DNA of 64,000 nucleotides from Pedobacter sp. BMA (lineage in GTDB: Bacteria; Bacteroidota; Bacteroidia; Sphingobacteriales; Sphingobacteriaceae). Within the stretch, counting starts at the first letter, position 1. Each line of letters opens with the position of its first letter. The notes beneath the pieces are model-generated. The model saw only the letters and a program-made list of their open reading frames with translations, was not told where the DNA came from and ran no database searches. The DNA lies in NCBI RefSeq assembly GCF_001027745.1, contig NZ_LECU01000007.1, positions 186,001-250,000 on the forward strand, written 5' to 3'. Of the stretch, positions 34,643 to 45,139 are shown piece after piece. The position numbers were made by a program, and so were the translations under genes.

Positions 34643-36169
34643 ATGGAAGATCAAAAAAACTACGATGCGGAATTCTGCGGAAACCTGGCCATACACCAAA
34701 CCAACTCCATCCAGGACTATGGTTATTTATTGGTATTGGATCATCAGACATTAAATATTGTTCAGGGCAGCGAAAACATCGAAGAGCTTACTGGCAGCGA
34801 TATCCGGCAGCTGATCAATACCAGCATATCATCACTCTTCCCCGATCTGGATTTGGAATCCCTGCAAAATGAGATCGCTAAAGGACAAAGAAACAGAGTG
34901 CCTTTAAGGTGCACCTATCAAATGGAGGGTGAAGAGCTTATCCTTAATGTATTGCTTCATGTTAAAAAAGAACTCGCAATTCTGGAGATAGAAAAAGATG
35001 ATAAAATTCCTGAACGCAGCTTCTCAGAAGTTTTTCAGGAAGTAAGGTCGTTCATCTCTGTATTGGAAACTACGGAAAATTTAAATGAAATCTGCCAGGC
35101 CAGTATTCGTGAAATCCGAAGGATTGCAGGATTCGATGGCATTCGCATGTATCAGTTTGATCACCAGTGGAACGGTACAGTACTCGCCGAGGAGATCACC
35201 GGAGAGTTGGAAAGCTATCTTGGCCAGACTTTTCCGGCATCCGATGTGCCGAAACAAGCCCGGGCGTTATACATCAAAAACCCTTACCGGCTAATCCCAA
35301 ATAGAAGTTATAAGGCTTCCCGGCTTTTCCCGGTCATCAATCCCATTATACACGGATTTTTAGACCTGTCTGACTGCAATCTGAGAAGTATTGCAGCAGT
35401 ACACCTGGAATACATGGCCAATATGAATGTCGCAGCCTCCATGTCCATCAGGGTTATGGTAGAGGGCCAGTTGTGGGGTCTGATATCCTGCCACCACATC
35501 ACAGAAAAATACCTGGGCCTCGAAATAAGGTCCATTTTCGAATGGCTAAGTATGGAAATATCTTACCGCATCTCATCTGTCATCAAACAGGAAGAATTAG
35601 GACGCAGTGCCGAAATGCTGAAGATACAAGCTGCTGTAGTAGAAACCATATTTAACAACGAAAGTATTGAGAAAGGGCTTACAGCAGATGAAAACAAATA
35701 TGTATTTTCGCTGTTTAATTCAACTGGATTTGCGCTGAAAATAAATGGTAATATCTCTACTGGCGGCTCAACGCCACAGGACGGGGAATTGGAAAACCTG
35801 CTTTTATGGGCATCACGCAAAGCTGCTGATGGCATATATAATACGCAATCGTTAGCCCGGGCATACGATGAGGCCGAGCCCTACATGGAATTAGCCAGTG
35901 GAATTTTAGCCATTCCCTTCGGAACCAATAATGAGGATATACTGATTTTTTTCAGGCCCGAATTGATCAGGGAAATTAACTGGGGTGGCAACCCGAATGA
36001 AGCGATTAGTTTCGATAAAGATGGTGTAAACTATCACCCCAGAAACTCTTTTAAGCTTTGGCAACAAACTGTAAGGGGACAGTCGGCGAAATGGACAGCT
36101 ACCGAAATTGAGGCAGCAGAATCATTCAGAAATTTTCTTCTGGGATTCAGAAATGAAAAAACCATTTAA
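34643..36169 (+). CDS. Bacteriophytochrome photosensory module (PAS-GAF-PHY) without output domain
   Basis: 508 residues. All chromophore-related residues are present: biliverdin-attachment Cys12 before the PAS domain, Asp201 in PASDVP, His254 in VHLEYM, His284/285 in SCHH, and the tongue motif PRNSF at 466-470. Asp201, His254 and His284 sit exactly 6 below Deinococcus BphP Asp207, His260 and His290. The protein stops about 38 residues after PRNSF, so it has PAS, GAF and PHY but no histidine kinase or other effector. The next gene, 10 nt downstream, encodes a giant CheB-CheR-PAS-kinase, the likely partner. It should be a red/far-red sensor if the cell has biliverdin; a haem oxygenase is not in the window. 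Confidence 0.92.
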   Translation: MEDQKNYDAEFCGNLAIHQTNSIQDYGYLLVLDHQTLNIVQGSENIEELTGSDIRQLINTSISSLFPDLDLESLQNEIAKGQRNRVPLRCTYQMEGEELILNVLLHVKKELAILEIEKDDKIPERSFSEVFQEVRSFISVLETTENLNEICQASIREIRRIAGFDGIRMYQFDHQWNGTVLAEEITGELESYLGQTFPASDVPKQARALYIKNPYRLIPNRSYKASRLFPVINPIIHGFLDLSDCNLRSIAAVHLEYMANMNVAASMSIRVMVEGQLWGLISCHHITEKYLGLEIRSIFEWLSMEISYRISSVIKQEELGRSAEMLKIQAAVVETIFNNESIEKGLTADENKYVFSLFNSTGFALKINGNISTGGSTPQDGELENLLLWASRKAADGIYNTQSLARAYDEAEPYMELASGILAIPFGTNNEDILIFFRPELIREINWGGNPNEAISFDKDGVNYHPRNSFKLWQQTVRGQSAKWTATEIEAAESFRNFLLGFRNEKTI

Positions 36170-36179
36170 ATAAAAACGA

Positions 36180-39100
36180 GTGAGCATTAAAATGGCTGTA
36201 GAAAGCACAAGAAGATTTGATAAGTACATCGTGGCAATCGGGGCATCTGCCGGTGGACTGGAGGCCATTCACGAATTTTTTGATAATATGCCGGCAAATG
36301 CCAGCTTTTCCTTTATTGTTATACAGCACCTCTCCTCCGATTATAAAAGTTTACTGGTTGAACTGGTGGCCAAACATACCCATATGAAGGTATTTGAGGC
36401 GGCACACAATATGGCCATACAGCAGGACTGCGTTTACATTATACCCAATAACAAACTGATGACCGTAAGTAACGGTCGTTTAAAACTAGCCGATAAATCC
36501 CTGGTCAAAGCCCCCAATACGGCAATTGATCACTTCCTCTATACCCTTGCCGAGGATAAAAAGGAAAAGGCCATTGCCGTAATTCTTTCAGGAACAGGAA
36601 CCGATGGCACCAAAGGAATACAGGCCATAAAAGACTGTGGCGGTATGGTGATTGTTCAGGAGCCCACATCAGCTAAGTTCGATGGTATGCCCAATAGTGC
36701 AATTGCATCCGGAAATGCCGACTTCGTACTCCTCCCCGCAGATATTAGTCGCGAGCTGTTTAACTACGTGAATGAAGAGCCTGTTAAGGTGCTCGAAAAT
36801 GGAAAAATCGACGAGAAATTGCTCGATGAGATTTTCTCACTGGTATATGAGCAGAGCGGGAACGATTTTAATTTGTACAAAACGCCAACCATCATCCGTA
36901 GAATTGGAAGGCGCATGAACGAAAACGGCATGCGCACACTTGATGAATATGTGTCCCTACTGCGCAAAAACAATACAGAAGTTGGTGTATTGGGGCAAGA
37001 TTTTTTAATTGGCGTAACCAAATTCTTCAGAGACAGTGGCGCCTTCGAAGCATTTTCAAAACAACTTACCGAACTCATCAGCAGAAAAAAAGCTGTTGAC
37101 TCCCTAAAAATATGGGTCTGTGCCTGTAGCACCGGCCAGGAGGCTTATACAGTAGCCATGATTGCAAACGAATGCGTGGAAAAATCAAAGAAAAAAATCG
37201 ATATTAAGATTTTTGCTACAGATATAGACGACAAAAGCATCGAAATTGCCGGTCGGAATCAGTACCCGCTTAACATTAAAAAAGAAATTCCAGCCCGACT
37301 GTTTAAAAAATATGTGGTTCAGGATGGCAAATATTACAGCGTAACCTCCACCTTACGTAAACAAGTAGTTTTTGCTAAACACGACGTAACTAAATCTCCT
37401 CCATTCATTAAAAATGATGTGGTTACCTGCCGGAATATGCTCATTTATGTCAACAGCATCCTGCAGGAAAAAATACTGTCCATCTTTCACTTCTCACTCA
37501 ACCATGGCGGTTACCTTTTTTTAGGGTCCAGTGAAACTGCAGCATCTCTAAAAAACGGATTAACAGAAATCTCCGGTAAGTGGAAACTATCTCAAAAAAC
37601 CGGTATAATCAATTATGCCGGATACAATACCTATAACACTGGTTCCCGGTCAGTAACCGATCAGGAAAAAAAGAAATCCGGAATCCATGAAACTCCCCTT
37701 AGCCAGATTGAACGCAACTTCAACGATTTCGTCACTAAGGGCCTGGGCTTTATCGGAATTTATATCGATAAGTCATACATCATACAGGATGCTATAGGAG
37801 ATTACCGCAAATACCTTTCGCTACCCGATGGCAAGATAGAGCTGAATATCCTGAAGATGGTTTCCAAAGAACTGTCGATCACTTTAAACACCGCTATACG
37901 CAAAGCCTGGAAAGCAAACGAGGAAATCCACCTGCGCAGACTGCGTTTTGAACGCGGGGATAAGGAAACCTACCTCAATGTATCCGTTCAACCGCCAGAT
38001 GCCAGTCACGGTAGTGGATTTACACTTATCGTATTTGGTGAAAGTGTTGCAGAAAATATTCCTGAAAAAGATAGTGCAGGGATGTTCGACTTTCAGGATG
38101 GCAACCAGAATGAATATATATTTGAACTTGAAGCCGAGTTGAATGAAACCAGGAGCCACTTGCAGCTGGCCGTTGAAGAGATGGAGACCACAAATGAGGA
38201 ACTCCAGTCAACCAACGAAGAGCTCCTCTCGGCAAATGAAGAGCTTCAGTCCAGCAACGAGGAACTGCAATCACTCAACGAAGAATTACACACCCTCAAC
38301 ACAGAACACCAGCTTAAGATAAAGGAGCTGATCGACCTGAATGATGACCTTGATAACTATTTCCGCAGTACCGATATCGGGCAGATCTTTGTTGATGCAG
38401 ATATGTACATCAGGAAGTTCAATGTGGCGGCCATTAAAATGGTCAACCTCATCGAAGCGGATATTGGTCGTTCTATCGAGCAGATCTCGCACAACATTAT
38501 TGCTGAAAATCTGACCGATGATATTCAGCAGGTGTTATCTAAAGGAAAAGTAATGGAGAAGGAGATATTGCTTAAAAACGGAGCAAGTAGTCTTCTCAGG
38601 ATATTACCTTATATCAGAAAGGATAAAAAAACGGATGGTGTAGTAATTACTTTTGTAGATATTTCCAAACTAACCGAACTCAATAATATCATATCAGGGG
38701 TGTTCAATGCGAGTCCGAATGGTATCCTGGCATTTAAGGCCATCAGAAATAAACAACACTTTATCACCGACTTTACCTGTATCTCCTTAAACGATCAGGC
38801 CACCAGAATTCTTAAACGCAGTCAGCATGAACTGCTAAATGCGGGCTTCTCTGAAAACCTTGCGGAGCTTAGTGATGGTGCATTGATGCAAAAATATATC
38901 AGCGTAGTGGAGAAAGGCACAAACCTGCAGCTCGAACTTCAATTGAATAACCGAAGCTGGGTACAGGTGGTTGCCGTAAAAATGTCTGATGGCTTTGTAG
39001 CTACCTTAACCGATATTTCGAAACAGAAGCTGGCCGACGAAAAAATCAGGAACAACTATAATGATCTTCTCCAGGCGCGCGAAAGCCTGAAACAGTTAAA

Positions 39101-41015
39101 TTCACAGCTTGAACTCAAGGTAAACGAGCGAACGCAAAAATTATCGGAAAGTGAAACCAGGTTTAACCTCGTTTCCCAGGCTACCAACGATACCATCTGG
39201 GACTGGAATCTGGCGGATAATACCATGTGGCGAAGCAGCAACTTCAACACCATGTTTGGTTACCCTGAGGATATCACCAACCAGAATATTGTTTTCTACT
39301 TTGATATTATCCATGCCGATGACCGTGAACGGGTAAAGGAAAGCGTATACAATGCGATCAATAATGGTGATGAGCATTGGTCTGCACAATATCGTTTAAA
39401 GAAAGCCAATGACAGTTATGCCACCATTCTTGATCGGGGCAGCATCATCATTGATGCGAATCAAATCCCTTACCGGATGGTTGGTTCAATCCTCGATATC
39501 TCAACACTGGCTGATACCGAAACTAAACTCAATTTAACTGAACGTAAATTCAGAAAAATATTTGATTCTAATGTGATTGGAATGATTTTCTCCGATATCG
39601 AAACCGGACGAATTGATAACGCCAATCATATCTTCCTCGATATGCTGGGCTATACCATTGAAGATTTTGAGCAGGGTAATATCAACTGGATCGACCTCAC
39701 CCCTGAAGAATTCATGCCCATCAGCAGAATATCGGCCGATCTGCTTAAAACCGAGGGCTTCTGCCCTCCTTTCGAGAAGCAATACAGAGCTAAAAACGGC
39801 AAGCTGATCGACGTAATGGTGGGTTCTGCAGTCCTTGATGAGGAAAACAAGCTTGATGCTGTAACCTATGTTATCGACATTACCAAGCAAAAGCATAATG
39901 AAAAGCGCCGAAATGAGTTGCAGCAACTGATTAAAAAACAGCAGGACGAGTTTCACAGCATATTCAAAAAAGCACCTGCCCTGATCAGCATTCGCCGCGG
40001 TGCAGCACTAACCTACGAGTTCGTGAATGAGGCTTATGCCGCCTTCGACGGTCAAACAGAATATATAGGTAAAACACTCGCTAAAAACTCGCAGTTCGGC
40101 ACACCTCAACTGCTGGAGATTGAACAGCAGGTAATGAAAACCGGACAAACCTACGTTGCCAATTCCTATCAGCTTCAGCAGAAGGATCAGGTTACCGGTA
40201 AGCAAACCGATAGCTGGTTCGATCTCATCATCAATCCGGTATATGCTTCCAATGGAAAAATCGACGGCATATCATTTTTTGGTTTTGAAGTTACTGACCT
40301 CATCATTGCCCAGCGCACCACCAGGGATCAGATGAATAAAAAAGATGAATTCATGAGCATTGCCAGCCATGAACTCAAAACACCGATTACCAGCATTAAA
40401 GGATATATGCAGTTTGCTATGAAAATGGCGAGGGACAAAAAGTTTGACAATATTTTTGCCTTTATTGATAAAGCAGACAGGCAGGTGGGTAAACTCACCA
40501 GACTGGTGGATGACCTGCTTGATGTAACCAAAATACAAGCTGGTAAAATGACATTTAGTTTTTCTGAATTCATGGTATCGGAAGTGGTTAATGAAGCTAT
40601 AGATGGGATTCAGGGCAACCTCGGCGATCAGCGTGTAATCTGCGAGGTTGAAAATGTAACCATTTATGCAGACAAAAACCGGATTGAGCAGGTGATTTCT
40701 AATTTCCTGTCCAACGCCATTAAATATTCGCCTAAAGGAAAAGAAATTTTCGTGAAGGCAAAAGCGGATGGTAAAGCATTAAAATTATCAGTGAAAGATC
40801 AGGGTATTGGTATTCCTGAAGATAAATCAGAATTTATTTTCGACCGCTTCTTTAGAGTCGAAGAATCTTCCAGCAATTTCTCAGGCCTGGGCTTAGGTCT
40901 CTACATATCGTCGCAAATCATCCACCGCCATCACGGTAAAATCGGCGTAGATAGTGAAATTAATGTTGGCTCCGAATTCTGGTTTGAAATCCCGTTAATG
41001 ACAAGTAAAAATTAA
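36180..41015 (+). CDS. CheB-CheR-multi-PAS hybrid sensor histidine kinase
   Basis: About 1,611 residues (GTG at 36180) or 1,607 (ATG at 36192, which I favour). Numbering from the GTG: CheB-type methylesterase (about 15-195) with triad Ser23 in GASAGG, His in QHLSSD and Asp in GTGTDGTKG. CheR-type methyltransferase (about 215-480) has CACSTGQEAYTVAM and TCRNMLIYV. A heptad coiled coil (about 650-725) is built from NEELQS-type repeats. Several PAS/PAC domains (about 730-1375) follow, then HisKA with His1397 (ASHELKTPITS) and HATPase_c (DQGIGIPEDK, GLGLGLYIS). There is no receiver domain. It is probably cytoplasmic, co-transcribed with the phytochrome, and may act as its output. Confidence 0.93.
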   Translation: MSIKMAVESTRRFDKYIVAIGASAGGLEAIHEFFDNMPANASFSFIVIQHLSSDYKSLLVELVAKHTHMKVFEAAHNMAIQQDCVYIIPNNKLMTVSNGRLKLADKSLVKAPNTAIDHFLYTLAEDKKEKAIAVILSGTGTDGTKGIQAIKDCGGMVIVQEPTSAKFDGMPNSAIASGNADFVLLPADISRELFNYVNEEPVKVLENGKIDEKLLDEIFSLVYEQSGNDFNLYKTPTIIRRIGRRMNENGMRTLDEYVSLLRKNNTEVGVLGQDFLIGVTKFFRDSGAFEAFSKQLTELISRKKAVDSLKIWVCACSTGQEAYTVAMIANECVEKSKKKIDIKIFATDIDDKSIEIAGRNQYPLNIKKEIPARLFKKYVVQDGKYYSVTSTLRKQVVFAKHDVTKSPPFIKNDVVTCRNMLIYVNSILQEKILSIFHFSLNHGGYLFLGSSETAASLKNGLTEISGKWKLSQKTGIINYAGYNTYNTGSRSVTDQEKKKSGIHETPLSQIERNFNDFVTKGLGFIGIYIDKSYIIQDAIGDYRKYLSLPDGKIELNILKMVSKELSITLNTAIRKAWKANEEIHLRRLRFERGDKETYLNVSVQPPDASHGSGFTLIVFGESVAENIPEKDSAGMFDFQDGNQNEYIFELEAELNETRSHLQLAVEEMETTNEELQSTNEELLSANEELQSSNEELQSLNEELHTLNTEHQLKIKELIDLNDDLDNYFRSTDIGQIFVDADMYIRKFNVAAIKMVNLIEADIGRSIEQISHNIIAENLTDDIQQVLSKGKVMEKEILLKNGASSLLRILPYIRKDKKTDGVVITFVDISKLTELNNIISGVFNASPNGILAFKAIRNKQHFITDFTCISLNDQATRILKRSQHELLNAGFSENLAELSDGALMQKYISVVEKGTNLQLELQLNNRSWVQVVAVKMSDGFVATLTDISKQKLADEKIRNNYNDLLQARESLKQLNSQLELKVNERTQKLSESETRFNLVSQATNDTIWDWNLADNTMWRSSNFNTMFGYPEDITNQNIVFYFDIIHADDRERVKESVYNAINNGDEHWSAQYRLKKANDSYATILDRGSIIIDANQIPYRMVGSILDISTLADTETKLNLTERKFRKIFDSNVIGMIFSDIETGRIDNANHIFLDMLGYTIEDFEQGNINWIDLTPEEFMPISRISADLLKTEGFCPPFEKQYRAKNGKLIDVMVGSAVLDEENKLDAVTYVIDITKQKHNEKRRNELQQLIKKQQDEFHSIFKKAPALISIRRGAALTYEFVNEAYAAFDGQTEYIGKTLAKNSQFGTPQLLEIEQQVMKTGQTYVANSYQLQQKDQVTGKQTDSWFDLIINPVYASNGKIDGISFFGFEVTDLIIAQRTTRDQMNKKDEFMSIASHELKTPITSIKGYMQFAMKMARDKKFDNIFAFIDKADRQVGKLTRLVDDLLDVTKIQAGKMTFSFSEFMVSEVVNEAIDGIQGNLGDQRVICEVENVTIYADKNRIEQVISNFLSNAIKYSPKGKEIFVKAKADGKALKLSVKDQGIGIPEDKSEFIFDRFFRVEESSSNFSGLGLGLYISSQIIHRHHGKIGVDSEINVGSEFWFEIPLMTSKN

Positions 41016-41020
41016 TTAAC

Positions 41021-41081
41021 CTTATCGTTCATGTGTTCAACCTCAATTGTCCCACAAACAGGTGAACACATGAACGATAAG
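41021..41081. terminator. Long perfect inverted repeat between convergent genes
   Basis: 19-bp perfect arms (41021-41039 and 41063-41081) around a 23-nt loop that itself contains TTGT-CCC-ACAA. The flanks nearly pair too (ATTAA on both sides). There is no U-run directly after either arm, so it is not a textbook terminator, though its position fits a bidirectional one. Confidence 0.6.
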
Positions 41082-41089
41082 TTAATACA

Positions 41090-44000
41090 CTATCGTCTCC
41101 CGTATAATTCTGTAAGCCTGCTCCATTCTTTCGAAAGCCGGTCAGTTAAATAGCCTTTTTTAAGGCGCCAGCCCCAGTTGCCGGTTCGCGTACCGGGCGT
41201 ATTCATTCTGCTGCGCTCATCAAGTCCTAAAATATCTTGCATAGGCAGTATTGCAGTCCTTGCAATAGAAGAATAGATTAGCGTGATCAGGATTTTATTG
41301 ATATTTTTCTTTTGTACTGCCTGTCCGGTGTAAGCCTCAAGGCGCTTTTTGGTTGCAGCATCTGCTTCGGTAATAAACCAACCCTTAATTGTATTATTAT
41401 CGTGTGTGCCAGAATAAGCAATAATATTGGGCGATTCATAATTGTGAGGAATGTGGGAGGAAGCAGATACATCTGCACCTAAGGCGAACTGAACCACCCG
41501 CATTCCCGGCAGCCTGAATTTACTTAGAAGCTCTTCAACGCCTTCACTCGCTTCACCAAGATCTTCTGCAATAAGGCGATTAATTAATTCCGGTTCTATG
41601 GAATTGAAAAAATCATCAGCAGGACCATCTACCCATTTCCCTGAAATGGCTGTATTCTCCCCGGCTGGTATCGACCAGTATGCAGAGAACGCCCTGAAAT
41701 GATCCAGCCGGAGCAGGTCGAAATGTTCCAGATTGTTTTTGATCCGCTTCATCCACCACTGATAACCATTTTCTTTCATTGTGACCCAGTTAAATATGGG
41801 CATCCCCCAAAGCTGCCCCTCTTCATTAAAATAATCGGGTGGAACGCCAGCCAGCGCCGTGGGTTTCAAATCCTCATCCAGCATAAACAGTGACGGATTT
41901 GCCCAAACCTCATGCGCTGCGTAATCGATATAGAAAGGCAGATCTCCGATAAAGGATATCCCCCGTAAGTTTGCATATTGTTTCAACTCGCCCCACTGCT
42001 CAAAAAAAATGAACTGTTGCCACTTTATCGCGTCAATCTCCTGTTGATATTGTTCCTCAAAATCCCTAAGCGTCTTTTCGTCCCTGCATTTATATGGTTC
42101 CGGCCAATGATACCATTCCTCGGATTGCAGTTGCTGCTGGAGTACTGTATACAAGGCATACTCCCCTAGCCAACTTTCATTATGCTTCAAAAAATTGTTA
42201 AAATCCTGGCGAATGTCATCAAACTTACCACTCATAAAGTACTGATAAGCTTTTTCGAGCAATAAGCTTTTTTGCTCACCCGCAACTTCAAATCTAACCT
42301 GATCTCCCGCCGGCTTCTCAAAAGCGGTTAAATCACTTTGATCTAATAAGCCCTTTTCAAAAAGCAGCTCCGGACTGATAAACAACACATTGCCAGCGCT
42401 GGAAGAATTGCTGGAATATGGCGAATAGCCATTGCCTTTACTAACCGGCGTAATAGGAAGGATTTGCCAGTATTTTTGGCCTGCTTTCTGAAGAAAATCC
42501 ACAAACCTATAGGCTTCAGGACCGATATCACCGATTGCAAAAGCGGATGGCAACGAACTGATATGCATCAGTATTCCCGCACTTCTCTCCGCCGGTCTGC
42601 TCACAAGCTTAATCACTGCAAAAGGCAACTGATCAAAAAGTTCAGCTACATCCAAACCCTTTTTCAGCACATCTTTGTGTCCTTCCCTTTTCGAAAGCAA
42701 ATCTGACCAACCTAAAGGTGCACCCTTTGGCAATATGATTTCAGTATCTTTCCATAGCCCTGCACATGCATCGATATCAGCTCCGTCACATGCCCTGGCT
42801 AACCCAACTGGTAAAGCCACAACAATCCACTCATTACGGTATTTTCTGGCATAAGAAAGGATGTGTTTGGAATGTCTCCCTTTTACTTTAAGTGGAATGT
42901 AGTCACCTTCCTCCAGAATATCCGACGCGGATTTTCGCAAACCCATTAGTTGTTGCACCAGTTTCAGTTTGATTGTTCCTGTTAAACGGCTCTGCCAAAG
43001 CTCATGGAGGGTTTGGGTGGAAGATGATTCTAAGCGTTTGCTCCGCTCAGGGTAATCAACTGCCCTCCGGTTATCAGGATCTACCATGCTTAAATCCCAT
43101 AATTCAGTACCCTGGTATACATCCGGAATACCCGGACAGGTAAACTTTAAAATCAGCTGTACCAAACTATTTACAATGGCGAAATCGGCAATTCGCGCTA
43201 TAAAATCCTGAAGCTGCTTACTACTTTTGTTTTTGTTATCTGTAAGAGCCGTCGCAAAGCCTGACAACTCGGCCTCATATTCTTCATTAGGTGCCGCCCA
43301 GTCTGATCTCTTCTTCGCTTCCCGGAGTGCCTTTTGCACAAACTGCTCCAGCCTTTCGCTGAGTTGCTCATCATGATCTTTTGCAAATGGCATTACGCCG
43401 ATAAGTGTTTGTATCAGCATATACCGGTCGTTCCGGTGCATGCCCTGCAAATCTGAAAATCTGCCTTTTAAAACCGCTATCGATTCACCCAGCTCAGCAA
43501 GAAGTTTTTTCCATTCTTTGGGAATATCCGTAAGCACATTCAGCCTGGCCCTCACGTCTTCGCCTCTTTTGGTATCATGGGTAGAACTTGCATTCATGCT
43601 GTATGGCCACATTTGTTGCTGCTTCACCATCCATTTATGGAAGGCGTTGACCCCAATACCAAAAGCATCGGCCGCATCACCCACCTCATTATGGCCAATA
43701 AAGCGATTGTAGGTAAACATCAAAGTATCCTCAACACCTTTTGCCATCAGCGGACCGGTAAATTGCATGCAACGCTGAAAAAACTGCCCCAAACATTCAT
43801 TATAATGTAGGTCTGCCCTTTGTGGAATGTCGAGAAACAATTGCCGCAGTAAGGTAGGGGCCGTACTTTTCTTATTCCTTTGTTCAGCAGATAAAATCAG
43901 TGCTTCCACTTTTTTATGATACTGCTTGTTTAGGGGAAATGTATATTCATAGTACCGATAAACAGGCATTTCCAGGAGTAGAAGGCCAATGGCTTCCCTG

Positions 44001-45139
44001 AGTCTTTTCCGTGTGGTGCTGTATTCAACACCCAGCCGATACTGATCAAAGAGGTCACACAGATTTTCCAGTTCTCCTGCCATGTGCTCCGTTAAAATGG
44101 CCTGTTTTTTTTCATACAACAAAGCTTCGTGGTCCGGCGTTTTTCCGGTAACCTCCTCATACAATTTGTTGAAGGGCTTTTTAGCCTTTTTATTGGTAAG
44201 CAGATTATTCGCCACTGCCAGAAAATCATATCCCGTATTTCCCTGGACAGGCCAATCAGCAGGCATCTCCTCTCCCTGTTCCAGAATCTTTTCCACCACA
44301 ATATAAACTTCCTCGCCGGCGGCTTTGCGCAACCGTTCGAAGTATTGCTTCGGGTCATATAAACCATCTACATGATCTATCCGTAATCCCTGGAAAACGC
44401 CCTTTTCAACCAGTTCTATAATATAGCTATGGTATAAATCAAAAGCCTGTTGTTCCTGTACATTCAGGCAAATTAAACTGTTTACAGTGAAAAAACGGCG
44501 GTAGTTGATGTGGCTATTGGTCTCCTGCCAGTTGCAAAGCCGATAAAACTGTTCGCCGGCCACAGTGGTAATGAGTGTTTTATCTGAGAGCCCTGCTTCA
44601 TCATCCAGTTTTTCCAACTTTCGCCCGCTATCCTCATTCAAGGGCCAGTCGGCATCTCCGGCGCTTAGATAATAGGCTGCATCCTTTTTTTTGATCACCA
44701 CCGCCCCGTTCTCAATCGCTGCATCAAGGTCTTCCCCCAGAAAAGGTACCATGAGTCTCCCGTCCTCTTTCTGAAGATCAATGTCGAAAAATCCGGCGAA
44801 ATCAGAATCTGCACCCTTCTTTAAAACGTCCATCAGCCAGCTGTTTTGCGGATGAAATGCCATGTGGTTAGGCACGATATCCTGGAGCCAGTTAATGCCT
44901 GCAGCTTTCAGTTGCTTTGATATGGCGATTAGCTCCGCTTCGGTTCCGATTTCCGGATTGATCCTTAAAGGATTCACCGTATCGTAACCATGGGTACTTC
45001 CTGGTACCGCTTCAAAAATAGGTGAAGCATAAAGCGTATCAATGCCCAGGTCTGTCAAGTAAGGTATTATCTCTTTAAGTGCCTCAAAATTAAAATCTTT
45101 ATGAAACTGGATACGGTAGGTTGATTTAGGCTTAAACAT
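41090..45139 (-). CDS. treY: Fused maltooligosyl trehalose synthase - 4-alpha-glucanotransferase (TreY-MalQ)
   Basis: 1,349 residues in one frame. Residues 1 to about 840 are TreY (GH13): start STYRIQFHKDFNF, GYDTVNPLRINPEIG, nucleophile Asp in GLRIDHVDGL (near 253), acid Glu in VVEKILEQGE, and SSTHDTKRGEDVRARL. Residues about 850-1349 are MalQ (GH77): ILMHISSLPSAFAIGD, GYSPYSS, nucleophile in LLRLDHFRAF (near 1145), AEDLGEAS and SGTHDNNTIKG. TreY isomerises the reducing end of maltodextrins to a trehalosyl unit; MalQ reshuffles glucans to make longer substrates. It overlaps treZ by 8 nt. Confidence 0.93.
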   Translation of the reverse strand: MFKPKSTYRIQFHKDFNFEALKEIIPYLTDLGIDTLYASPIFEAVPGSTHGYDTVNPLRINPEIGTEAELIAISKQLKAAGINWLQDIVPNHMAFHPQNSWLMDVLKKGADSDFAGFFDIDLQKEDGRLMVPFLGEDLDAAIENGAVVIKKKDAAYYLSAGDADWPLNEDSGRKLEKLDDEAGLSDKTLITTVAGEQFYRLCNWQETNSHINYRRFFTVNSLICLNVQEQQAFDLYHSYIIELVEKGVFQGLRIDHVDGLYDPKQYFERLRKAAGEEVYIVVEKILEQGEEMPADWPVQGNTGYDFLAVANNLLTNKKAKKPFNKLYEEVTGKTPDHEALLYEKKQAILTEHMAGELENLCDLFDQYRLGVEYSTTRKRLREAIGLLLLEMPVYRYYEYTFPLNKQYHKKVEALILSAEQRNKKSTAPTLLRQLFLDIPQRADLHYNECLGQFFQRCMQFTGPLMAKGVEDTLMFTYNRFIGHNEVGDAADAFGIGVNAFHKWMVKQQQMWPYSMNASSTHDTKRGEDVRARLNVLTDIPKEWKKLLAELGESIAVLKGRFSDLQGMHRNDRYMLIQTLIGVMPFAKDHDEQLSERLEQFVQKALREAKKRSDWAAPNEEYEAELSGFATALTDNKNKSSKQLQDFIARIADFAIVNSLVQLILKFTCPGIPDVYQGTELWDLSMVDPDNRRAVDYPERSKRLESSSTQTLHELWQSRLTGTIKLKLVQQLMGLRKSASDILEEGDYIPLKVKGRHSKHILSYARKYRNEWIVVALPVGLARACDGADIDACAGLWKDTEIILPKGAPLGWSDLLSKREGHKDVLKKGLDVAELFDQLPFAVIKLVSRPAERSAGILMHISSLPSAFAIGDIGPEAYRFVDFLQKAGQKYWQILPITPVSKGNGYSPYSSNSSSAGNVLFISPELLFEKGLLDQSDLTAFEKPAGDQVRFEVAGEQKSLLLEKAYQYFMSGKFDDIRQDFNNFLKHNESWLGEYALYTVLQQQLQSEEWYHWPEPYKCRDEKTLRDFEEQYQQEIDAIKWQQFIFFEQWGELKQYANLRGISFIGDLPFYIDYAAHEVWANPSLFMLDEDLKPTALAGVPPDYFNEEGQLWGMPIFNWVTMKENGYQWWMKRIKNNLEHFDLLRLDHFRAFSAYWSIPAGENTAISGKWVDGPADDFFNSIEPELINRLIAEDLGEASEGVEELLSKFRLPGMRVVQFALGADVSASSHIPHNYESPNIIAYSGTHDNNTIKGWFITEADAATKKRLEAYTGQAVQKKNINKILITLIYSSIARTAILPMQDILGLDERSRMNTPGTRTGNWGWRLKKGYLTDRLSKEWSRLTELYGRR

